This document shows positions 1-5,076 of a DNA stretch of 5,288 bases, piece after piece (the stretch's first letter is position 1; every line of letters starts with the position of its first letter). A program made the translations under genes and the position numbers. Below the pieces are notes generated by a model, which was not told the origin of the DNA, ran no database searches, and saw only the letters and a program-made list of their open reading frames with translations. Source of the stretch: an uncultured Lachnospiraceae bacterium (GTDB lineage: Bacteria; Bacillota; Clostridia; Lachnospirales; Lachnospiraceae); the NCBI GenBank assembly GCA_944376975.1, contig CALWEE010000128.1, forward strand, positions 1 to 5,288. Reading direction: 5' to 3'.

Positions 1-2
1 AT

Positions 3-533
3 ATGGAAGATTTTTTTCGCGTGGGCGTGATCACTTCGACCCACGGGATACGGGGAGAAGTCAAGATCTATCCCACAACGGATGATATCCGCCGGTTTAA
101 GAAACTGGACAGGTGTTTTGTGGATACAGGAAAGGAAACGGTCCCGCTTCAGGTGGAATCCTGCAAATTTGTCCGCCAGATCCCCGTCCTGAAGTTTAAA
201 GACCTGGATTCCATCAATGAAGTGGAAAAATATAAAGGGAAAGACCTGCTCGTCTCCCGCGCGGACGCGGTCCCTTTGAAAGAACATGAGTTTTTTATAG
301 CGGACCTGATCGGACTGGAGGTGGAGACCGACGATGGGCTCCAGATGGGAACGGTATCCGACGTGATGAAGACCGGAGCCAACGACGTGTTTGTCGTGGA
401 GCATCCCCAATACGGACAGGTGCTCATCCCGTATATCGAAAGCTGTGTCCTGGAGATCCTGCCGGAGGAAGGACGCATGAAGGTCCATCTTCTTGATGGC
501 CTTCTGGATCTGAACAGGAAAGACATAGGGTGA
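3..533 (+). CDS. rimM: 16S rRNA processing / 30S maturation protein RimM
   Basis: RimM binds ribosomal protein S19 and helps mature the 3' head domain of the 30S subunit in the cytoplasm. The 176-residue product has the usual family length. The N-terminal RimM barrel opens with the typical GVITSTHGIRGEVK stretch (about residues 8-21), and a C-terminal PRC-barrel domain (about residues 93-170) holds the KTGANDVFVV motif at 123-132 and a later LIPYI segment. The ATG at 3 fits the family N-terminus, but only two bases lie upstream, so the ribosome binding site and promoter cannot be seen. It is followed after 5 bp by trmD, the classical rimM-trmD-rplS order, so co-transcription is likely. Family assignment is firm; only the exact start is slightly uncertain because of the window edge. 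Confidence 0.95.
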   Translation: MEDFFRVGVITSTHGIRGEVKIYPTTDDIRRFKKLDRCFVDTGKETVPLQVESCKFVRQIPVLKFKDLDSINEVEKYKGKDLLVSRADAVPLKEHEFFIADLIGLEVETDDGLQMGTVSDVMKTGANDVFVVEHPQYGQVLIPYIESCVLEILPEEGRMKVHLLDGLLDLNRKDIG

Positions 534-538
534 GAAAT

Positions 539-1270
539 ATGCGTTTTCATGTCATGACGTTATTTCCGGATATGGTCAGCCAGGGACTGGCTTCCAGCAT
601 TACCGGAAGAGCATTGGAGAAAGAGATCTTTTCATTGAATGTGGTCAATATCAGGGATTATTCCAGGGATAAGCACAGACATGTGGATGATTATCCGTAC
701 GGCGGCGGGGCCGGCATGGTCATGCAGCCGGATCCGGTTTATGACTGTTATGCCGATATCGTGAAAAGCTGTGGAAAAAAGCCGAGAGTCATCTATATGA
801 CGCCTCAGGGGACGGTGTTTTCCCAGAAGATCGCCCAGGAACTGGCGCTTGAAGAAGAACTGGTCTTTTTGTGCGGCCATTACGAAGGCATAGACGACCG
901 GGTGCTCGAAGAGATCGTCACGGACTATCTTTCCATAGGCGATTACGTCCTGACCGGCGGCGAACTGCCGGCTATGGTCATGATCGATTCCATATCCCGG
1001 CTGATCCCCGGCGTGCTCAACAATAAGGAATCCGCGGAATATGAATCGTTCCAGGACGGATTGCTTGAATATCCCCAGTATACCCGGCCGGAGGTGTATC
1101 ACGGGATGCGCGTTCCGGAGGTTTTACTGTCCGGTCATCATGCCAACATTGAAAAATGGCGGCACGAACAGTCTTTGAAACGGACGTTCCTCAGAAGACC
1201 GGATCTGCTCGACCGGGCCTGTCTGAGCCCGTCCGACAAAAAATACCTGGAGGGCCTGAAAAATCCTTGA
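539..1270 (+). CDS. trmD: tRNA (guanine37-N1)-methyltransferase TrmD
   Basis: TrmD methylates N1 of G37 next to the anticodon, using S-adenosylmethionine, and so prevents +1 frameshifting. The product is 243 aa. The SPOUT trefoil-knot motifs are present: YPYGGGAGMVMQPDP near the N-terminus, GHYEGIDDR at 113-121, and SIGDYVLTGGELP at 132-144. R154 and D173 match the catalytic Arg154 and Asp169 of the E. coli and H. influenzae enzymes by motif context. I chose the ATG at 539 (MRFHVMTLFP) because TrmD proteins normally begin this way. A GTG at 530 in frame would overlap the rimM stop and add three residues. An AGGGTGAG-type ribosome binding site spans the rimM stop. The C-terminal YTRP, HHANIEKWR and related segments are intact, so the enzyme should be active. 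Confidence 0.96.
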   Translation: MRFHVMTLFPDMVSQGLASSITGRALEKEIFSLNVVNIRDYSRDKHRHVDDYPYGGGAGMVMQPDPVYDCYADIVKSCGKKPRVIYMTPQGTVFSQKIAQELALEEELVFLCGHYEGIDDRVLEEIVTDYLSIGDYVLTGGELPAMVMIDSISRLIPGVLNNKESAEYESFQDGLLEYPQYTRPEVYHGMRVPEVLLSGHHANIEKWRHEQSLKRTFLRRPDLLDRACLSPSDKKYLEGLKNP

Positions 1271-1295
1271 TTTTTTCAATGCCCTGTGATATATT
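1267..1295 (+). promoter_or_regulatory. Sigma-A-type extended -10 promoter for rplS
   Basis: A TTGATT -35 element (1267-1272) is separated by exactly 17 bp from a TATATT -10 element (1290-1295). The -10 is preceded by TG at 1287-1288 with one intervening base, which makes an extended -10. The -35 overlaps the trmD stop codon. Transcription would start near 1302, giving rplS its own supply of message besides read-through from trmD. Each element is seen directly; promoter activity is inferred. Confidence 0.65.
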
Positions 1296-1301
1296 AAACA
1301 A

Positions 1302-1375
1302 GTATGAAAAAAAGGACGGTCCTCTGTTACAGCTGTATTAAGAACGTCTGAAGTTTTAGAAGGAGGTTCATATCC
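1302..1375 (+). promoter_or_regulatory. Structured 5' leader of rplS (candidate L19 leader)
   Basis: The roughly 70-nt untranslated leader between the rplS promoter and start codon contains several short inverted repeats. These are AGGA/TCCT around 1313-1323, the palindrome TACAGCTGTA at 1328-1337, and a TCTG/TAGA hairpin at 1347-1360 abutting the ribosome binding site AGGAGG (1361-1366). The CCTC at 1321-1324 can pair either with the upstream AGGA or with GAGG of the ribosome binding site (1363-1366). Leaders upstream of rplS are a known Rfam class in low-GC Gram-positive bacteria (L19 leader). I infer possible membership from position and structure only and have not matched the covariance model. 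Confidence 0.4.
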
Positions 1376-1723
1376 ATGAACGATATCATCAGAGAGATCG
1401 AAGCAGGCCAGATGAAGGCCGAAGTTGACGCGTTCAACGTGGGTGACACAGTACGTGTTTCCGCGAAAGTCAAAGAGGGAAACCGGGAAAGGATCCAGGT
1501 TTTTGAAGGCACAGTGATCAAAAGACAGAACGGCAGCAACCGTGAGACATTTACCGTCCGGAAGATCTCCAACGGTGTCGGCGTTGAAAAAACTTGGCCG
1601 CTGCATTCTCCGATCGTAGAGAAGATCGAAGTGGTAAGAAGAGGTAAAGTAAGACGTGCCAGACTGTACTATCTCAGAGACAGGATCGGTAAGAAAGCGA
1701 AAGTTAAAGAGCTTGTTAAATGA
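1376..1723 (+). CDS. rplS: 50S ribosomal protein L19
   Basis: L19 sits at the 30S-50S interface of the ribosome. The 115-residue product has the family's normal length and hallmark segments: an early [13 protein letters not shown], then [12 protein letters not shown], then [13 protein letters not shown], then [15 protein letters not shown] and a basic C-terminus with GKKAKVKE. The Trp in EKTWPLHSP replaces the commoner Phe and is probably a clade variant. The start ATG has a strong AGGAGG ribosome binding site 9 nt upstream, as expected for a highly expressed ribosomal protein. A promoter and leader precede it and an intrinsic terminator follows 20 bp after the stop, so it can be expressed as its own unit as well as from rimM-trmD read-through. 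Confidence 0.98.
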   Translation: MNDIIREIEAGQMKAEVDAFNVGDTVRVSAKVKEGNRERIQVFEGTVIKRQNGSNRETFTVRKISNGVGVEKTWPLHSPIVEKIEVVRRGKVRRARLYYLRDRIGKKAKVKELVK

Positions 1724-1743
1724 TCTTACAGGTCGCGTATGCG

Positions 1744-1772
1744 GGGGTGTTGCGAAACACCCCTATTTTTTT
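1744..1772 (+). terminator. Rho-independent terminator after rplS
   Basis: The perfect 8-bp stem GGGGTGTT / AACACCCC (1744-1751 and 1756-1763) is closed by a GCGA tetraloop of the stable GNRA class. It is followed by a run of seven T at 1766-1772. It lies 20 bp after the rplS stop and ends the rimM-trmD-rplS transcription unit. Confidence 0.92.
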
Positions 1773-1798
1773 AGACAGGACAGGGCTGTCGGTATCAA
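1772..1798 (+). promoter_or_regulatory. Weak candidate promoter for the signal peptidase-like gene
   Basis: Because a strong terminator lies just upstream, the gene at 1818 should have its own promoter. The best match I see is TAGACA (1772-1777, five of six to the -35 consensus) and TATCAA (1793-1798, four of six to the -10) with a short 15-bp spacer. The -35 overlaps the end of the terminator T tract. This is a weak call. A GACAG direct repeat plus CTGTC inverted copy (1774-1790) lies between the elements. Confidence 0.25.
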
Positions 1799-1817
1799 AA
1801 AAGGGCGGTGAAAGCTT

Positions 1818-2372
1818 ATGAAAAAGAGAAAACGCCGTATCCGGCGCAAGGTCAGCCGGTTCAGGAAAATGAAGATCGGAGCGAAGGCTCTCAATCTGGG
1901 GATGTTCGTCATCGGCTGGGCGATCGTGGTCGCTCTGGCCTGGCTTTATGTCATAGGCTTTCGTACGGAAACGATCGTTTCGGACAACGCCATGTCGCCC
2001 ACATATGAGGAAGAGACGATCGTCCGGATCAACCGGGCCGTCTATATCTTTTCTTCCCCCAAACGGTTTGACACGGTGGCGTTCAAGATCGGGGAAACCC
2101 GTTCCAATGTCCGGTATGTGCGGCGCATCGTGGGCCTTCCGGGAGAGACGGTGCGCATTGAGGACGGCGCGGTCTATATCGACGATGAAAAGATCGCGTA
2201 TCCGTATAACGATGAACCGATCGAAAACGCCGGGGCAGGGAGTCGGGAAATCCTTCTGGGCGACAATGAATATTTTGTCCTGTGTGATAATTACAACGCG
2301 CGGATGGACGACAGCCGTTCAAACAACATCGGCGCCATAAGCGACAGACAGATCATAGGCAGAGCAGGTTAA
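1818..2372 (+). CDS. Catalytically degenerate signal peptidase I homologue (S26 family, SpsA-like)
   Basis: This 184-aa membrane protein has the type I signal peptidase fold but appears to be a non-peptidase. The first 19 residues hold 13 Lys/Arg, followed by one transmembrane segment (about 25-47). The conserved boxes then appear in order: AMSPT (58-62), SPKRFD, a YVRRIVGLPGE segment around residues 100-110, and EYFVL followed by CDNYN (156-160) and DDSR. The nucleophilic Ser of the SMSPT box is Ala58, and the Lys general base is Arg102. Box E is also altered: Gly to Cys, Arg to Tyr, and one extra residue. The protein stops right after GRA, so it lacks the usual RFWPL tail. The reading frame is intact, so this looks like retained pseudoenzyme function rather than decay. 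S. aureus SpsA, next to active SpsB, is a known parallel. A role as partner, regulator or membrane scaffold is inference. The ATG follows a GGCGGTGA-type ribosome binding site. Confidence 0.85.
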   Translation: MKKRKRRIRRKVSRFRKMKIGAKALNLGMFVIGWAIVVALAWLYVIGFRTETIVSDNAMSPTYEEETIVRINRAVYIFSSPKRFDTVAFKIGETRSNVRYVRRIVGLPGETVRIEDGAVYIDDEKIAYPYNDEPIENAGAGSREILLGDNEYFVLCDNYNARMDDSRSNNIGAISDRQIIGRAG

Positions 2373-2386
2373 AGGAGCGTTTTTTG

Positions 2387-3232
2387 ATGAATATCCAATG
2401 GTATCCGGGCCATATGACAAAGGCCCGACGCATGATGCAGGAAGATATGAAACTGATCGACATCGTCATCGAGCTGGTGGATGCCAGAGTCCCTCTGTCC
2501 AGCAAGAATCCGGACATCGACGCGCTGGCCGCGGGAAAAGCCCGGATGATCCTGCTGAACAAATACGATCTGGCCGATAAGGCGCGGACAGACGAATGGG
2601 AAAAATGGTACGCCGACAGGGGATTTTACGTATTCCGTCTGGACGCCCGCAAAAGCGGCCAGATGAAGGCGGTGATCGACATGATCCAGGAAGCGTGCAG
2701 GGAGAAGATCGAAAGGGACCGGAAACGGGGGATCATCAACCGGCCGGTGCGGGCCATGGTCGTCGGTATACCAAACGTGGGCAAGTCCACGTTCATCAAT
2801 ACCTTCGCCGGAAAAGCCTGCGCCAAGACCGGCAACCGGCCGGGCGTGACCAAAGGCAAACAATGGATCCGCCTGAACAAAAACGTGGAACTTCTCGATA
2901 CGCCGGGTATATTGTGGCCCAAATTTGAAGATCAGATGGTGGGCGAAAGACTGGCGTTCATTGGTTCCATCCGGGACGATCTGCTGGACGCTGCCGGCCT
3001 GGCGGTGGATTTTATCGACTTCCTCAAAAAATTTTATCCGGGAATTCTTTCCGGAAGGTATGATGTGGATGAAAAGTGTGATAGAATAGAACTGTTGGAA
3101 CAGATCGCGAGGGGCCGGGGCTGCCTGAAAAAAGGCGGGGAACTGGATCTTGATAAAGCTGCCCGACTTCTTCTGGATGACTTCCGGTCATCCAAACTTG
3201 GAAAGATCACGTTGGAATTTCCGGAAAGATAA
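2387..3232 (+). CDS. rbgA: Ribosome biogenesis GTPase RbgA (YlqF)
   Basis: RbgA is a circularly permuted GTPase needed for late 50S assembly, promoting incorporation of proteins such as L16. The 281-aa product matches the family length. It starts with MNIQWYPGHMTKA, the family hallmark. The permuted G motifs follow in order: G4 NKYD (58-61), G1 GIPNVGKST (127-135), G2 Thr155 in RPGVTKG, and G3 DTPG (171-174). The C-terminal region (about 220-281) is the helical RNA-binding tail with GRGCLKKGGELD. I chose the ATG at 2387 rather than the TTG just before it, because the family begins at this Met and AGGAG (2373-2377) is 9 nt upstream. That ribosome binding site directly follows the stop of the preceding gene, so translation is probably coupled. 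Nothing essential is missing. Confidence 0.96.
   Translation: MNIQWYPGHMTKARRMMQEDMKLIDIVIELVDARVPLSSKNPDIDALAAGKARMILLNKYDLADKARTDEWEKWYADRGFYVFRLDARKSGQMKAVIDMIQEACREKIERDRKRGIINRPVRAMVVGIPNVGKSTFINTFAGKACAKTGNRPGVTKGKQWIRLNKNVELLDTPGILWPKFEDQMVGERLAFIGSIRDDLLDAAGLAVDFIDFLKKFYPGILSGRYDVDEKCDRIELLEQIARGRGCLKKGGELDLDKAARLLLDDFRSSKLGKITLEFPER
3079..3087 (+). promoter_or_regulatory. Candidate internal extended -10 promoter in rbgA
   Basis: The sequence TGATAGAAT holds a TG, one base and then TAGAAT (five of six to the -10 consensus). It shares TGTGATA with the rplS promoter in this window. No good -35 is visible at 17 bp, but extended -10 promoters can work without one. It would fire about 160 bp upstream of the active signal peptidase gene. 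It lies inside coding sequence and may be chance. Confidence 0.3.
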
Positions 3233-3246
3233 AGGTATTACAGATC

Positions 3247-3822
3247 ATGCGCAAAAAGATGTACAGAGAAAAATCCGAAAAGATCGAAAAAAGCAAACTC
3301 CGTGAAACCGTGGAATTTATCATTTACTGCGGCCTGGCGATCCTCGTCGGCCTGCTGATCGTCCGTTTTGTCGGTCAGCGCACGGAAGTCATAGGCGAGT
3401 CCATGTCGCCCACCCTTGAAAACGGCGACAACCTTATCGTGGACAAACTGACCTATCGTTTTTCCGATCCGAAGCGGTTCGATATCATCGTTTTCCCGTT
3501 CAAGGAAAACCGGACGGTCTACTACATCAAACGGATCATCGGGCTGCCGGGTGAATCGGTCCAGATAAAGGACGGCAAGATCTATATAAACGGCATGGAA
3601 CTGGAAGAAGACTACGGCGCGGAAACGATCGCCGATCCGGGTATCGCTTCTTCTCCGGTCACTTTGGGAGCGGACGAATATTTTGTCCTGGGCGATAACC
3701 GGAACAACAGCGAAGACAGCCGGAGGGCATCGGTGGGGAACATATCCCGGGACGAGATCTTCGGAAGGGCGTGGCTGCGTTTCTGGCCCCTGGATTCTTT
3801 CTCTATCCTGAAGCATCAATAA
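3247..3822 (+). CDS. lepB: Signal peptidase I, catalytically intact
   Basis: This enzyme cleaves signal peptides from exported proteins at the outer face of the membrane. The 191-aa product has the Gram-positive layout: a short charged cytoplasmic tail, one transmembrane segment (about residues 22-42) and an external catalytic domain. The nucleophile is Ser52 in GESMSPT and the general base is Lys95 in YYIKRIIGLPGE. Box E GDNRNNSEDSR is at 149-159 and the C-terminal GRAWLRFWPL is complete. The start ATG at 3247 follows AAAGG (3231-3235), which overlaps the rbgA stop; a second ATG at 3259 has no ribosome binding site. It lies 14 bp after rbgA and is probably co-transcribed with it. The degenerate homologue at 1818 shares SPKRFD/DPKRFD, GLPGE and DEYFVL/NEYFVL blocks, so the two are paralogues. 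Active enzyme assignment is firm. Confidence 0.95.
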   Translation: MRKKMYREKSEKIEKSKLRETVEFIIYCGLAILVGLLIVRFVGQRTEVIGESMSPTLENGDNLIVDKLTYRFSDPKRFDIIVFPFKENRTVYYIKRIIGLPGESVQIKDGKIYINGMELEEDYGAETIADPGIASSPVTLGADEYFVLGDNRNNSEDSRRASVGNISRDEIFGRAWLRFWPLDSFSILKHQ

Positions 3823-3834
3823 CGTCTGAACGAT

Positions 3835-3863
3835 CCTCCGGGCTGTCAGGTCCGGAGGTTTTT
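3835..3863 (+). terminator. Rho-independent terminator after lepB
   Basis: The 7-bp stem CCTCCGG / CCGGAGG (3835-3841 and 3852-3858) is followed directly by five T (3859-3863). The stem can extend inward by a G-T and a C-G pair. The T tract is short, so termination may be partial. No convincing promoter is visible in the 33 bp between it and rnhB, which suggests some read-through. A second small inverted repeat, GTTTTT / AAAAAC around CAT (3858-3872), overlaps its 3' end. Confidence 0.75.
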
Positions 3864-3896
3864 CATAAAAACGAAGGGCAAGAGGTGAAAGAGCAT

Positions 3897-4655
3897 ATGA
3901 AAACGATACGTGAAGTACAAAAGGCGTTTGCCGCGGCCGACGGGGACGCCCTGGTGAAACTGATCGAAGAATACCAGTCGGACCAACGCGCAGGCATCAA
4001 AAAGCTGGTGGAACGGGGGCGCAGGAAGCTGGAGGAAAAAGCGGCGGAGGAAAGCCGGCTGGACACCATGCTTTCTTACGAACGTTCCTACGACCAGGCG
4101 CGGTATATATGCGGTGTCGACGAGGCGGGGCGCGGGCCTTTGGCCGGGCCGGTGGTCGCCGCGGCGGTCATCCTCCCGAAAGACGTGACGATCGCTTATC
4201 TCAACGATTCCAAACAGCTGTCCGCCAGGCGGCGGGAACTTCTGTATGACGAGATCATGGAAAAAGCGGTCAGCGTGGGCGTGGGCATGGCGTCTCCCGC
4301 CCGTATCGACGAGATCAATATCCTGCAGGCAACGTACGAAGCGATGCGGGAAGCGATAGGCAAGCTGTCTGTCCGACCGGACGTGCTGCTCAACGACGCG
4401 GTCATCATTCCCGGGATCGACGATATCCCCCAGGAAAAGATCATCAAAGGCGACGCGAAAAGCCTGTCCATCGCGGCGGCCAGCGTGATCGCCAAGGTGA
4501 CCCGGGACCGGATGATGATGGCCTACCATCAGCTGTATCCGGAATATGGTTTTGACAAACACAAAGGCTACGGAACGGCGGAACATATCACCGCCCTCCA
4601 GAACGTGGGGCCGTCGCCCATACACCGGAGGTCGTTCATTAAAAATTTTACGTAG
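3897..4655 (+). CDS. rnhB: Ribonuclease HII
   Basis: RNase HII cuts RNA in RNA-DNA hybrids and starts removal of single ribonucleotides from DNA. The 252-aa product is close to the B. subtilis length, including its N-terminal helical extension with SYERSYDQARYI before the core. The acidic catalytic residues are D75 and E76 (GVDEAGRGPLAGP), D167 (LLNDA) and D186 (KGDAKS), matching E. coli D16, E17, D108 and D126 by motif. The segments SIAAASVIAKVTRDR, YGFDKHKGYGT and HRRSF are also typical. The ATG at 3897 follows AGAGGTGA (3881-3888). The frame stays open upstream to 3771, but that stretch overlaps lepB and the terminator and is not family-like. Its last codons include an A AAT TTT heptamer that could allow a -1 shift into the yraN frame. 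Confidence 0.96.
   Translation: MKTIREVQKAFAAADGDALVKLIEEYQSDQRAGIKKLVERGRRKLEEKAAEESRLDTMLSYERSYDQARYICGVDEAGRGPLAGPVVAAAVILPKDVTIAYLNDSKQLSARRRELLYDEIMEKAVSVGVGMASPARIDEINILQATYEAMREAIGKLSVRPDVLLNDAVIIPGIDDIPQEKIIKGDAKSLSIAAASVIAKVTRDRMMMAYHQLYPEYGFDKHKGYGTAEHITALQNVGPSPIHRRSFIKNFT
4643..4649 (+). other. Candidate -1 frameshift heptamer at the end of rnhB
   Basis: In the rnhB frame the bases read A AAT TTT, which fits the X XXY YYZ slippery pattern. A -1 slip would pair the two tRNAs with AAA and TTT and move ribosomes into the yraN frame, bypassing the rnhB TAG at 4653. The -1 frame has a TAA at 4640-4642, so a productive slip is possible only in the short interval after it, exactly where the heptamer lies. 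The trans-frame protein would be 382 aa. Function is inferred only. Confidence 0.35.
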
Positions 4656-4658
4656 ATC

Positions 4659-4697
4659 CCCGAAAGGAAACGTCCGGAAGGACGGTTTCTTCCCGGG
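4659..4697 (+). other. Potential hairpin at the rnhB-yraN junction
   Basis: The core stem CGTCC / GGACG (4671-4675, 4680-4684) is capped by a GGAA tetraloop of the GNRA class. Either GAAA / TTTC with a bulged G (4667-4670, 4686-4689) or GGAA / TTCC plus CCCG / CGGG (outer arms 4659-4662 and 4694-4697) can extend it. In the longer form it begins 9 nt after the A AAT TTT heptamer, suitable for a frameshift stimulator. It could instead be a weak terminator after rnhB, but the following TTTCTTCCC is a poor T tract. Confidence 0.45.
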
Positions 4698-5044
4698 CGG
4701 TCGGCGACGTCTGGGAAGACAGGGCGGTCCGGTATCTTAAGGAAAACGGCTACGCCATCGCCGCGCGCGATCACAGGGACCGTTTCGGCGAGATCGACAT
4801 CATCGCCGTAAAAGATAAGACATTGGTCTTTACGGAAGTCAAAGCGCGTCAAAGCAGCCGGTACGGCCGGGCGGAAGAGCGGGTCGATCTTGGTAAACAA
4901 AAGCGGATCGGCTACTGCGCGGCGGCGTATCTGGCCCGGCACAGGCAGTACGACGGGTTCGCGGTCCGTTTTGACGTGATCGCCTTTAACGGCGGACGTA
5001 TCCGACATATACAGGACGCTTTTGACGGCCCAAGGGGATTTTAA
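4685..5044 (+). CDS. yraN: YraN family protein (UPF0102), start codon not identifiable
   Basis: YraN proteins have a predicted PD-(D/E)XK nuclease-like (Holliday junction resolvase-like) fold, and their role is not settled. The frame encodes the whole family signature: SRAVGDVWEDRAVRYLKENG, then FGEIDIIA with the metal-site Asp at 4796-4798, then VFTEVKAR with Glu 4835-4837 and Lys 4841-4843, then KQKRI, VRFDVIAF and a final DAFDG. The boundary given is where relatives usually have their Met, but the codon there is GTT. From here the protein would be 119 aa, normal for the family. The frame is open back to 4643 with no ATG, GTG or TTG, and the first in-frame start (TTG at 4823) would delete the N-terminus and the GEID motif. 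Translation may depend on a -1 shift from rnhB, a non-standard start, or be lost. Adjacency to rnhB is common in bacteria. Confidence 0.75.
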   Translation, partial: VSSRAVGDVWEDRAVRYLKENGYAIAARDHRDRFGEIDIIAVKDKTLVFTEVKARQSSRYGRAEERVDLGKQKRIGYCAAAYLARHRQYDGFAVRFDVIAFNGGRIRHIQDAFDGPRGF

Positions 5045-5076
5045 AGATAAGGAAAACGTTGGATGAGAGGTGGCAT

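Noticed and set aside
1304..1351. 15-codon upstream ORF in the rplS leader (ATG to TGA, MKKRTVLCYSCIKNV)
   Set aside because: It would begin only about two bases after the predicted transcription start with no ribosome binding site. Its bases are better explained by RNA structure.
1567..1614. Trp in the L19 motif EKTWPLHSP where Phe is commoner
   Set aside because: It is a conservative aromatic change in an otherwise standard L19 and is probably normal for this clade.
2369..2863. 164-codon minus-strand frame opposite rbgA
   Set aside because: It is antisense to the conserved GTPase motifs and has no family resemblance.
3238..3819. 193-codon minus-strand frame opposite lepB
   Set aside because: It runs antisense to nearly the whole of a well supported signal peptidase gene, shows no recognisable motif and has no sensible upstream signals.
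3771..3896. N-terminal extension of the rnhB frame back to 3771
   Set aside because: It overlaps the lepB C-terminus and runs through the terminator hairpin. The ATG at 3897 has a ribosome binding site and gives the family N-terminus.
3846..4625. Long open frame of 259 codons on the minus strand opposite rnhB
   Set aside because: It mirrors rnhB codon structure, its translation is rich in His, Arg and Phe in a low-complexity way, and it matches no family. It is a shadow of a GC-rich coding strand.
4823..5044. Short yraN call starting at TTG 4823
   Set aside because: It would lack the N-terminal helix and the GEID active-site motif that are clearly encoded in the same frame upstream, and it has no ribosome binding site.
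5022..5051. Possible promoter before pgeF (TTGACG, 18 bp, GATAAG)
   Set aside because: The -35 lies in a TTTGACG coding context that also occurs elsewhere in yraN, the spacing is suboptimal and the -10 is only four of six. Chance is the simpler explanation.
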